A stretch of DNA of 64,000 nt from Ovis canadensis (taxonomy: Eukaryota; Chordata; Mammalia; Artiodactyla; Bovidae), in the NCBI RefSeq assembly GCF_042477335.2, contig NC_091251.1, forward strand, positions 31,636,501-31,700,500, in the 5' to 3' direction. Shown one piece after another: positions 54,776 to 64,000 of the stretch; positions within the stretch are counted from its first letter, which is position 1; each line of letters starts with the position of its first letter. A model generated the notes under the pieces. That model ran no database searches, was not told the DNA's origin, and saw only the letters and a program-made list of their open reading frames with translations. Both the position numbers and the translations under genes were made by a program.

Positions 54776-56437
54776 GCAGCGATGGGCACAATAAAGGACA
54801 GAAATGGTACGAACCTAAAAGAAGCAGAAGAGATTAAGAAGTGGCAAGAATACATAGACGAACTATACAGAAAAGATCTTAAGGATCCAGATAACCGCAA
54901 TGGTGTGATCACTTACCTAGAGCCAGACATCCTGGAATGCGAAGTCAAGTGGGCCTTAGGAAGCATCACTACCAACAAAGCTAGAGGAGGTGAAGGAATT
55001 CCAGCTGACCAATTTCAAATCCTAAAAGATGATGCTGTTTTAGTGCTGCGCTCAATATACCAGCAAATTTGGAAAACTCAGCAGTGGCCATAGGACTGGA
55101 AAATGTCAGTTTTCATTCTAACCCCAAAGAAAGGCAATGCCAAAGAAAGTTCAAGCTTCTGCACAATTGCGCTCGTCTCACACGCTAGCAAAGTAACACT
55201 CAAAGTTTTCCAAGCCATGCTTCAACAGTACATGAACCAAGAACTTCCAGATGGAAGTTCAAGTTGGATTTAGAAAAGGCAGAGGAACCAGAGATCAAAT
55301 TGCCAACATCTATTGGATCATAGAAAAAGCAAGAAAATTCCAGAAAAACATCTATTTCTGCTTTATTGACTATACCAAAGCCTTTGACAATGTGGATCAC
55401 ACAAACTGGAAAATTCTTAAAGAGATGGGAAAACCAGACCACCTTACTTGCCTCCTGAGGAATCTGTATGCAGGTCAAGAAGCAGCAGTTAAAACTAGAC
55501 ATTGAACAATGGACGGGTTCCAAATTGGAAAGGAGTACGACAAGGCTGTATATTGTCACCCTGCTTATTTAACTTATATGCAGAGTACCTTATGTGAAAT
55601 GCCAGGCTGGATGAAGCAGAAGCTGGAATCAAGATTGCTGCGAGAAATGTCAATAACTTCAGATATGCAAATAACACCACCCTTATGCAGAAAGCAAAGA
55701 AGAACTAAAGAGTCTCTTGATGAAAGTGAAAGATGAGTGAAAAAGCTGGCTTAAAACTCAATATTCAGAAAACTAAGATCATGGCATCCGGTGCCATCAC
55801 TTCATGGCAAATAGATGGAGAAACAGTGCAAACAGTGACAGACTTTTATTTTCTTGGGCTCCAAAATTACTGCAGGTGGAGACTGCAGCCATGAAATTAA
55901 AAGACACTTACTCCTTGGAAGAAAAGTTATGACCAACCTAGACAGCATATTAAAAAGCAGAGACATTACTTTGCCAACAAAAGTCCATCTCATCAAAGCT
56001 ATGGTTTTTCCAGTAGTCATGTATAGATGTGAGAGTTGGGCTATAAAGAAAGCTGAATGCAGAAGAATTGATGCTTTTGAATTGTGGTGTTGGAGAAGAC
56101 TCTTGAGAGTTCTTTGGACAGCAAGGAGATTCAACCAGTCCATTCTGAAGGAGATCAGCCCTGAATATTCATTGGAAGGACTGATGCTGAAGCTGAAGCT
56201 CCAGTACTTTGGCCACCTGATGCAAAGAGCTGACACTTTGGAAAAGACCTTGATGGGTCTTTTTAGGAAAGATTAAAGGCAGGAGAAGGGGACAACAGAG
56301 GATAAGATGGTGGGATGGCTTCACCAACTCGATGGACATGAGTTTGAGCAAGTTCTGGGAGATAGTGAAGGACAGGGAAGCCTGGTATGTCACAGTCCGT
56401 GGGGTCCCAAAGAATTGGACATGACTGAGTGACTGAT
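54776..56437 (+). mobile_element. BovB LINE, 5'-truncated, with much of the reverse transcriptase
   Basis: Starts in the linker/RT region (MGTIKDRNGTNLKEAEEIKKW), runs through FIDYTKAFDNVDH and the RT catalytic stretch (YANNTTL, where active RTs have YADD), and ends near GACTGAGTGACTG. Several stops and frameshifts are present. It is the longest uninterrupted BovB in the window, about 1.66 kb. Confidence 0.93.
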
Positions 56438-56482
56438 GGTTGATTTATAATATTGTGTTAGTTTTAGGCATACAGCAAAGTG

Positions 56483-56520
<38 letters not shown>
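56483..56520. repeat. (TA)n microsatellite
   Basis: About 19 TA units. TA repeats also resume after the BovB at about 57,249-57,290. Confidence 0.9.
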
Positions 56521-56523
<3 letters not shown>

Positions 56524-57248
56524 TCTTGATGAAAGTGAAAGAGGAGAGCAAAAAAGTTGTCTTAAAGCTCAACATTCAGAAAACGGAGATCATGGCATCT
56601 GGTCCCATCACTTCATGGGACATAGATGGGGAAACAGTAGAAACAGTGTCAGACTTTATTTTTCTGGGCTCCAAAATCACTGCAGATGGTGACTGCAGCC
56701 ATGAAATTAAAAGACGCTTACTCCTTGGAAGAAAAGTTATGACCAACCTAGATAGCATATTCAAAAGCAGAGACATTACTTTACCAACTAAGGTCCGTCT
56801 AGTCAAGGCTATGGTTTTTCCTGTGGTCATGTATGGATGTGAGAGCTGGACTGTGAAGAAGGCTGAGCGCCGAAGAATTGATGCGTTTGAACTGTGGTGT
56901 TGGAGAAGACTCTTGAGGGTCCCTTGGACTGCAAGGAGATCCAACCAGTCCATTCTGAAGGAGATCAACCCTGGGATTTCTTTGGAAAGAATGATGCTAA
57001 AGCTGAAACTCCAGTACTTTGGACACCTCATGCGAAGAGTTGAGTCATTGGAAAAGACTCTGATGCTGGGAGGTATTGGGGGCAGGAGGAGAAGGGATGA
57101 CAGAGGATGAGATGGCTGGATGGCATCATGGACTCGATGGACGTGAGTGAGTGACCTCTGGGAGATGGTGATGGACAGGGAGGCCTGGCGTGCTTTGATT
57201 CATGAGGTCGCAAAGAGTCAGACATGACTGAGTGACTGAACTGAACTG
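56521..57248 (+). mobile_element. BovB 3' part, well preserved
   Basis: A 194-codon open frame (LNIQKTEIMASGPITSWDI ... [16 protein letters not shown]) with no stop. The 3' end is CTGAACTGAACTGA, inserted within the (TA)n. Confidence 0.94.
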
Positions 57249-57554
57249 ATATATATATATATATACATAACTGACTATGTATATATATATATTTTTTAAA
57301 GGATTCTTTTCCCATGTAGTCCATAATGGAGTATTAATATAGTTCCTTGTGCTATACTGTAGGTCTTTATTAGTTGTCTATTTCATATATATTTGGTAGT
57401 GTGTATATGTCAGTCCCAATCTTCCAATTTATCCCTCCCCGCGCCCCCACTACTTATAATTTTTTAAAGCCAATCTAGCACAATTTCCTGGTCAAGTATT
57501 TAGGAATCCCTGCATCAGATTTTTTTTTTTTAAGGCACTTTAAATTTACAAGTG

Positions 57555-57720
57555 GTCAGCAGAGTGGACAGAGCATTGCACTAGAAATTAGGCAATTGCA
57601 GTTCTAGTGCCAGTCTGCTGTTGGTCACTTTGGTACTGGGCAGGTCAGTTTATTCTGTTGAGCCTCTGTTTTTCTTTCTGTAAAATCAGGACTTCTAAAA
57701 TCCCTTCCAGCTCTACATCC
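57555..57720 (+). repeat. MIR-family SINE
   Basis: GGACAGAGCATTGCACTAGA, TTTCTGTAAAATCAGGACTTC and CCCTTCCAGCTCTACATCC. Confidence 0.75.
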
Positions 57721-58357
57721 AGTCAGTTCTACTTGTCTGGACATTGTGAGGAACCAAAAGCAAACTGTAAAGATTCTAATTCCCAATGCTCTCTGCTGTT
57801 TATGAGAGATTATGCATATGAAGATTATGTATAACCCCATTGTAGAAGAAAAGTTCTATCTAGACGAGGTCTGTAGAACTCTTAGGAGTGCTGCTATTGT
57901 TATGGTAACTTTGAACCATAGTGGAAAAAATGGTGACAAAATGCCATAAACTCTTGGAGAAAAGCCTCTTTGTTTACCAGTGGTAAACAAGTATGCCTGC
58001 AGCTACCTACCATTCTGAAGTTGTTTTGGCTCTGACTGCAAGTCAAACTTTTTGGCCTCCAACTGTTCACGAAGACTTTAAGGCTCACAATTCCAACATA
58101 GCCCAGATCTCGAAAGAGATTTGGGTCCATCATTTACTTAAAATTCTCCTATGACCCCATTTCCTTCTGCTTATCTTGCTCTAACTCACTCATACTAGTT
58201 TGTTTCCCTCCTAGCCCATGCCCTCTTCTCTTTTTCCAGCCTCGACACACAAATTCAACTTCTTTGCCTCCTTATTCTACAATTTTTCAGTCACACTCCT
58301 GATGATCATGTGATCATTTTAAAACTTTATTTACACTGAATAATACTATTATTAGTG
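57721..58357. other. Intergenic, unassigned
   Basis: A 77-codon minus frame at 57,900-58,133 has no recognised family. 58,150-58,310 is CT-rich and L2-like. Confidence 0.35.
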
Positions 58358-58566
58358 TGTGTGTGAAGTCACTCAGTCGTGTCCGACTCTTTGCGACCCC
58401 GTGGACTGTAGCCCGCCAGGCTCGTCTGTCCTTGGGATTCTCCAGGCAAGAATACTGGAGTGGGTTGCCATTTCCTTCTCCAGGGGATCTTCCCACCCCA
58501 GGGATCAAACCCGGGTCTCCTGCATTGCAGGCAGACACTTTATCCTCTGAGCCACCAGGGAAGCCC
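58358..58566 (-). mobile_element. Bov-tA SINE, near consensus
   Basis: Antisense; AAGTCACTCAGTCGTGTCCG to GAGCCACCAGGGAAGCCC. Few differences from the family consensus as I know it, so it is young. Confidence 0.94.
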
Positions 58567-58578
58567 ACTAGTATTAGA

Positions 58579-59197
58579 TAAATTAGAACCAGACATGGAA
58601 CAGTGGACTGGTTCAAAATTGGGACAGGAGTAGGTCAAGGCTATATATTGTCACCCTGCTTATTTATTTAACTTGTATGCAGAGTACATAATGTGAAATG
58701 CAAGGCTCGGTGACACACAAGCTGGAATCAAGATTGCCGGGAGAAATGGCAACACCTTAGATACGCAGATGATACCAATTTATAGCAGAAAGTGAAGAGG
58801 AACTAGAGAGCCTCTTGATGAAGGTGAAAGAAGAGAGTGAAAAAGCTGGCTTAAAACTCAACATTTAAAAAACTAAGATCATGGCATCTGGTCCCATCAC
58901 TTCATGGCAAGTAGATGGGGAAAAAAATGGAAACAGTGACAGATTTTATTTTCTCGGGCTCCAAAATCACTGTGGATGGTGACTGCAGCCATAAAATTAA
59001 AAGATGCTTGCTCCTTGGAAGAAAAGTTATGACAAACCTGGACAGTGTATTAAAAAGCAGGGACATCAATTGGATGGTTGGATGGTATCACCGACTTAAA
59101 GGACAAGAGCAAACTTTGGGAGATAGTGAAGAACGCCTGGGTGCTGTAGTCCATGGGGTTGCAAGGAGATGGACATGATTTAGCAACTGAACAACAA
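58579..59197 (+). mobile_element. BovB with internal deletion
   Basis: Begins at GAACCAGACATGGAACAGTG (RT region), runs to AGCAGGGACATCA at about 59,070, then jumps to GGATGGTTGGATGGTATCACC near the 3' end. About 360 bp of the usual sequence is missing. Confidence 0.9.
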
Positions 59198-60495
59198 CAA
59201 AACTAGTAATATCACTACGGGCCAATCATGACTTTACTGATTTTCTCATTCATAAAGAGATTGATGTAGAGATAACTAGTATCCCGTTTCACAACATCCT
59301 GTGATCCTATTGTGTGAAAAATATATTTTTAGTTTTTTTTCTGACATGGATAGGCTTTGGAATTTCGTCCTCCCCGCCCATATTTTCATATTTATCATAA
59401 CACTGGCTTCCACACTAACAGTGAAATACAGGTTTATGTTCTAGTTCTGTAAAACAAAATTAAGAAAACTTCAGAAAATTTCACATCGCATTCCTATTTT
59501 TAGATCTGATTTCTCCGTGATGGCCTAAGATATTTAAACATGGAAAATGATTGCAGTTTTGCCCGGGAAATCAAATGTTTATTTGGTATATACCATATAT
59601 TTTCCATAGCTATAATAATTGTTAATTAGATATTGATCTTTGAAAGAGCAATCTATTCCATTATCATTTTTTGCTGATATTTCTTGAATTTGTTTTCCCT
59701 TATACTTATCACCCTGATTACATTTACTTTTAAGAATTAAAGTTGAATTAGGAATTTGGATAACTCCAAAAATAAAAGTTCTTATTCCTTTGAGCTGATA
59801 TATATTAAGAGGATCAGCAAGGGTGGGGGTGGGAAGAGAGAGAGAAAAAGTAAGAGACAGAGAGGGAGAGCAGGGGGGGATAAAAGTATGCCTGTATGCC
59901 GTTTTGCACCTTATGTACAAGGTGGCTCACTTTCACTTTCCTACTTACACAGACTGAGAGCAGGTCCTTTAATCTCTGAGTCTTTAATCCTTCCATAAGA
60001 ATTAAAGTCTATTTGCTTTCTACCTTTTATGTTCTTTGGAAAAATTTTTTTAACTACCATTACAGTTATTTTGGTGTTTTGTGTCTTTTATTTTTTTTGA
60101 AATATCAGTAGTTAAAAAAGGGAAAATTAAATTTAAAAAAGTTACCAGTTATACATACCTATTGTAGAAGTATAAGAAAATATAGATAAATTAGAAAAGA
60201 AAAAAACCTCTTTACCTGAAAAGGGATGGTTGTACAACTCTGTAAGTGTATTTAAAATCCTTTAATTATACACTTAAAATGTGTGGATCTTATGATTAGT
60301 AAATGAACACTTAGTAAAGTTTTAGAAATTCCTCTGAGTCACGCATGTGAATCTGCACACAGGACACAGGAGCATCCTTTAACCATGCTTTGCAGCTGCC
60401 TTTTCTTCCCAATTCAGCTGCATAGCATGACCATCTTTCCAGATCAATTCATAGTTTCCTATCATATAATTTTAAATGGTAGCATGGCTTTTAAA
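59198..60495. other. Intergenic, AT-rich, unassigned
   Basis: Contains a GA-rich tract at about 59,830-59,880. No gene or clear repeat was seen. Confidence 0.4.
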
Positions 60496-60497
60496 AA

Positions 60498-60703
60498 AAG
60501 GCTCTCCCAGTGGCTCAGCAGTAAAGAATTTACCTGCAGGAGATGCGGCTTTGATCCCTGGGTGGGGAAGATCCCTTGGAGGAGGGCATGGCAACCTATT
60601 CTGGTATCCTTGACTGGAAAATCCCATGGACAGCGGAGCCTGGAGAGCTACAGCCCATAGGGTCATAAGGAGTTGGACACGACTTAAGCGACTGAGCACA
60701 CAC
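60498..60703 (+). mobile_element. Bov-tA SINE
   Basis: AGGCTCTCCCAGTGGCTCAG head; part of the tRNA head is deleted, and the Bov-A unit ends GACTGAGCACACACAC. Confidence 0.9.
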
Positions 60704-60709
60704 ACAGCA

Positions 60710-61495
60710 CATGATTTATAATTTGTTTAACCAATGCATTCCTTGAACGTTTGGCAGCTAGATTTTGGTATAAATTTCCTTAGGTTAGTTTGCTAGAATT
60801 ATTTCTACTGCTGGATAAAGGGTATGCTCATTTTAGGATTTTTCATACTTATAAATTGCCCTCTAGAAAAGCTATACTCCTACAAAGTATCATTCTATCT
60901 CTGTTTCTCTCCCATCAAAATCAGTATTGTCTCTTCCATTCTGACGTGAAAATGAAGTGTTGTTATTAATTTCTATCTCAATGACTAATAAAGTTAACCT
61001 TTTTGAATCATTTATTGGACATTTGTATTTCAGTTTATGTCAGTCCATTCCTCAAACACACTAGTATGTGTATATATGCATGTTTCTCAATAATTTATGT
61101 GAGATTTGTATATATTAAAGATAAATAATGCTTTGTCAGGTATATAAAATATTTTCCCAGTTTGTATTTTTTATTTAGGATGTTGCTTTTATAGAGGAAA
61201 CTTCAAATTATGTAGTCAAAACTATTAATCTTTCGCGTCATAGATATTGTTGTTGGTCCTACTTTTGTAAGGTTTTTCTCACTCTCAGATGATTAAATAT
61301 TCACCAATATTTCTTCTGCTAATAATTTTCTTTCATTATACTTAGATATTTAATTTGTCTGGATTTTATTTTGATATATGACATAGAGTAAGGATCTAAT
61401 TTGGCAGAGAGAATGAATAGGAAAAATTAAGTTGGGAGCTTTACCTTGTTTATTGTATGCCTTCTAAGTGTTGAAAACTGTGTTAAATATGTGGT
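60710..61495 (-). repeat. Old LINE-1-like antisense remnant
   Basis: TTTTGATATATGACATAGAG, AAGGATCTAATTT and the earlier AATGACTAATAAAGTTAACC are typical of antisense L1 3' sequence. Confidence 0.55.
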
Positions 61496-61499
61496 TTGA

Positions 61500-61620
61500 T
61501 TTAGTCACTCAGTCGTGTCTGACTCTTTACGACCCCGTGGACTGTAGCCCGCCATGCTCCTCTGCCCATGGGGTTCTCCAGGCAAGAATACTGGAGTGTG
61601 TTGCCACTGCCTTCTCTAGG
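61500..61620 (-). mobile_element. Bov-A SINE fragment
   Basis: Antisense; TAGTCACTCAGTCGTGTCTG to TTGCCACTGCCTTCTC. GTGTTAAATATGTGGTTT / GTGTTAAATATGTAGTTT flank it as target duplication. Confidence 0.92.
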
Positions 61621-61649
61621 TGTTAAATATGTAGTTTACAGTAATAACG

Positions 61650-61856
61650 GCTTCCCTGGTGGCTCAGGGAAGCTTCTACCTGCAATGTGGGAGACCTGGG
61701 TTTGATCCCTGGGTCAGAGATTCCCTGGAGAAGGAAATGGCAACCCACTCCAGTATTCTTGCCTGGAGAACACCATGGATGGAGGGGTCTGGTGGGCTAC
61801 AGTCCAAGGGGTTGCAAAGAGTAGGACGCGACTGAGCAACTTAACTTTCAACTTTT
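61650..61856 (+). mobile_element. Bov-tA SINE
   Basis: GGCTTCCCTGGTGGCTCAGG head. TTTACAGTAATAA occurs on both sides as target duplication. Confidence 0.92.
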
Positions 61857-61906
61857 ACAGTAATAAACATGACAAGATTAGTCTCTGCCCAACCGTCTAA
61901 CTTGGG

Positions 61907-62105
61907 CCTTCCCTGGTAGCTCAGTCGGTAAAGAATCTGCCTGCAGTGGACGAGACTCAGGTTTGATCCCTGGGTTGGAAGATCCGCTGGAGAAGGGAAC
62001 GGCTACCCACTCCAGTATTCTTGCCTAGAGAATTCCATGGGCAGAGCAGTCTGGTGGGCTACAGTCCATGGGGTCCCAAAGGACTGGACAATGACTGAGT
62101 GACTA
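61907..62105 (+). mobile_element. Bov-tA SINE
   Basis: GGCCTTCCCTGGTAGCTCAG head, Bov-A unit ending AATGACTGAGTGACTAA. Confidence 0.92.
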
Positions 62106-62204
62106 ATATTAACTATGTAATTTACCAACTCAGAGAGAAGACAAATATTATACAGATTTGATGACTGCTATAAAAAAGTGCTAAGTTCTGAGGGAGTGTA
62201 TAGT

Positions 62205-62408
62205 ATGTGTGTCTCAGTCACTCATTTGTGTCCAACTCTTGTGACTCCATGGACTGCAGACCTCCAGGCTCCTCTGTTCATGGGATTTTTCAGGCAAGGA
62301 TACATCTGGAGTGGGTTGCCATTTCCTTCTCCAGGGGATCTTCCTGACTCAGGGATCAAATCCTGCATTACAGGCAGATTCTTTACCCTCTGAGCTGCCA
62401 GGGAAGCT
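62205..62408 (-). mobile_element. Bov-tA SINE
   Basis: Antisense; TGTCTCAGTCACTCATTTGT to GAGCTGCCAGGGAAGC. Confidence 0.9.
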
Positions 62409-62501
62409 ACTAGAGTGTAGTAGGTAGACTAACCAATTTTTCGATACCTAATAAACTGTTGATTATTTAAAAAAAAAGAGACATTTTGATTAGAGTAAAG
62501 G

Positions 62502-62706
62502 GCTTCCCTGGTGGCTCACATGGTAAAGAATCTGCCTGCAATGTGGGAGACCTGGGTTTGAACCCTGGGTGGGAAGATCTCCTGGCATAGAAAAGGGCAA
62601 CCCATTCCAGTATTCTTGCCTGGAGAATCCCCATGGACAGAGAAGCCTGGTGGGCTATAGTCCATGGGGTTGCAAAGAGTTGAACACCACTGAGTGACTA
62701 AGCACA
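62502..62706 (+). mobile_element. Bov-tA SINE
   Basis: GGGCTTCCCTGGTGGCTCAC head, Bov-A unit ending GAGTGACTAAGCACAAAGG. Confidence 0.93.
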
Positions 62707-62845
62707 AAGGAAAGTTCAATTTAAAACAATGACAAACCCATGATCTCAGAGTATCTGTGGGTCAAAATCTGGGTGTGACTTAGCTGGGTCCTAGGTCTCA
62801 GGATCTCTCACAAGGATTATACAAGGTGTTGACCTTGAACCCATT

Positions 62846-64000
62846 TGGGATTTCATTCCAATCCCAAAGAAAGGCAACGCCAAAAAATGCTCAAACTACA
62901 GCACAATTGCACTCATCTCACACGCTAGTAAAATAATTCTCAAAATTCTCCAAGCCAGGCTTCAGCAGTACATGAACTGTGAACTTCCAGATGTTCAAGC
63001 TGGATTTAGAAACGGCAGAGGAACCAAAGATCAAATTGCCAACATCTGATGGATCATCAAAAAAAGCAAGAATTCCAGAAAAACATCTGCCTTATTGACT
63101 ATGCCAAAGCCTTTGACTGTGTAGATCACAACAAACTGTGGAAAATTCTTCAAAAGATGGGAATACCAGACCACCTGACCTGCCACCTGAGAAACCTGTA
63201 TGCAGGTCAGGAAGCAACAGTTAGAACTGGACTTGGAACAGTTATAGAACCAACAGACTGGTTCCATATCAGGAAAGGAATATGTCAAGGCTGTGTATTG
63301 TCACCCTACTTATTTGACTTATATGCAGAGTACATTATGCGAAATGCCGGGCTGGATGAAGCAGAAGCTGGAATTGCCGGGAGAAATGTCAAGAACCTCA
63401 GATATGCAAATGACACCACTCTTATGCAGAAAGCAAAGAACTACAGTCTCTTGTTGAAAGCGAAAGACTGAGAGTGAAAAAGCTGGCTTAAAACTCAACA
63501 TTCAGAAAACTAAGATCATGGCATCTGGTCCCATCACTTCATGGCAAATAGATGGAGAAACAGTGGAAACAGTGACAGACTTTATTTTTTGGGCTCCAAA
63601 ATTACTGCAGGTGGTGACTGCAGCCATGAAATTAAAAGACATTTGTTTCTTGGAAGAAAAATTATGACCAACCTAGACAGCATATTAAAAAGCAGAGACG
63701 TTACTTTGCTAACAAAAGTCTGTCTCGTCAAAGCTATTGTTTTTCCAATAGTCATGTATGGGTGTGAGAGTTGGACTATAAAGAAAGCTGAGTGCAGGAG
63801 AATTGATGCTTTTGAATTGTGGTGTTGGAGAAGACTCTTGAGAGTCCCTTGGACTGCAAGGAGATCAAAGCAGTCCATCCTAAAGGAAATCAGTCCTGAA
63901 TATTCATTGGAAGGACTGATGCTACAGCTGAAACTCCAATACTTTGGCCACCTGATGTGAAGAGCTGACTCATTTGAAAAGACCCTGATGCTGGGAGGGT
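62846..64000 (+). mobile_element. BovB LINE, 5'-truncated, running off the window
   Basis: Carries FDCVDHNKLWKILQKMGIPD, a 140-codon open stretch to the RT catalytic region (RYANDTTL, where active RTs have YADD), and then the ORF C-terminus ([19 protein letters not shown]). A frame break separates the two blocks. The 3' end is beyond 64,000. Confidence 0.93.

Larger units (their letters stand above)
56440..57425 (-). mobile_element. LINE-1 3' UTR with a (TA)n stretch, split by BovB
   Basis: Antisense L1 pieces (GTGTTAGTTTTAGGCATACAG on the left; GTTCCTTGTGCTATACTGTAGG on the right) surround the BovB at 56,521-57,248. Confidence 0.8.

Noticed and set aside
56526-57110. 194-codon open frame, the longest intact one of its kind
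   Set aside because: Not a host gene: it is the C-terminal part of a BovB LINE ORF, 5'-truncated.
57900-58133. 77-codon minus-strand frame with a coding-like stretch
   Set aside because: Could be an old exon or retrocopy, but I could not match it to any family and there are no splice sites or a poly(A) tail to support it.
1-64000. CRISPR arrays, operons, rRNA or bacterial-type systems
   Set aside because: The window is mammalian nuclear DNA; short direct repeats seen are SINE parts, target duplications or microsatellites.

Overview
The window is nuclear DNA from a ruminant, most likely a bovid. The evidence is its density of BovB (RTE-type) LINEs, Bov-tA/Bov-A2 SINEs, CHR-type tRNA-Glu SINEs and ruminant L1 3' ends. 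Host coding exons are a small fraction of the sequence. The gene order (HEXA on minus, TMEM202 on plus, divergent) is the one I know from human 15q23. ARIH1 would be expected beyond the right edge and none of its exons were seen.

Layout. 1-3,656 is intron 1 of HEXA, and the 253-bp coding part of HEXA exon 1 lies at 3,657-3,909 (minus) under a GC-rich promoter with a perfect CLEAR/TFEB site. 4,300-22,300 is the intergenic space. It is packed with SINEs, BovB pieces, a solo LTR with clean target-site duplications (13,068-13,470), a tRNA-Lys(TTT) retropseudogene that kept its CCA end (11,676-11,751), and a decayed retrocopy of NDUFAF6 (15,914-17,460, minus) split by two SINEs. 22,374-37,335 is TMEM202 (plus, five coding exons, 268 codons). 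Its 12.6-kb intron 2 holds an antisense class I endogenous retrovirus (25,603-29,001) and an L1 insertion that looks like a 3' transduction (34,639-34,913). 38,000-49,600 is nested LINE-1, BovB and SINE sequence. 50,053-52,854 holds four exons of a second TMEM202-like gene in tandem, open throughout, with every splice site and phase kept but no convincing first exon. 53,000-64,000 is again mostly repeats, with several sizeable BovB copies.

The main discovery is the diverged but open TMEM202 paralogue immediately downstream of TMEM202. Both predict four-pass membrane proteins with a claudin/PMP22-like GLW-C-C first loop. Every exon-length difference between them is a multiple of three, which argues for long-term selection on protein. 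HEXA is functionally unrelated: it encodes the lysosomal beta-hexosaminidase alpha chain, and its promoter carries the expected lysosomal-network motif.
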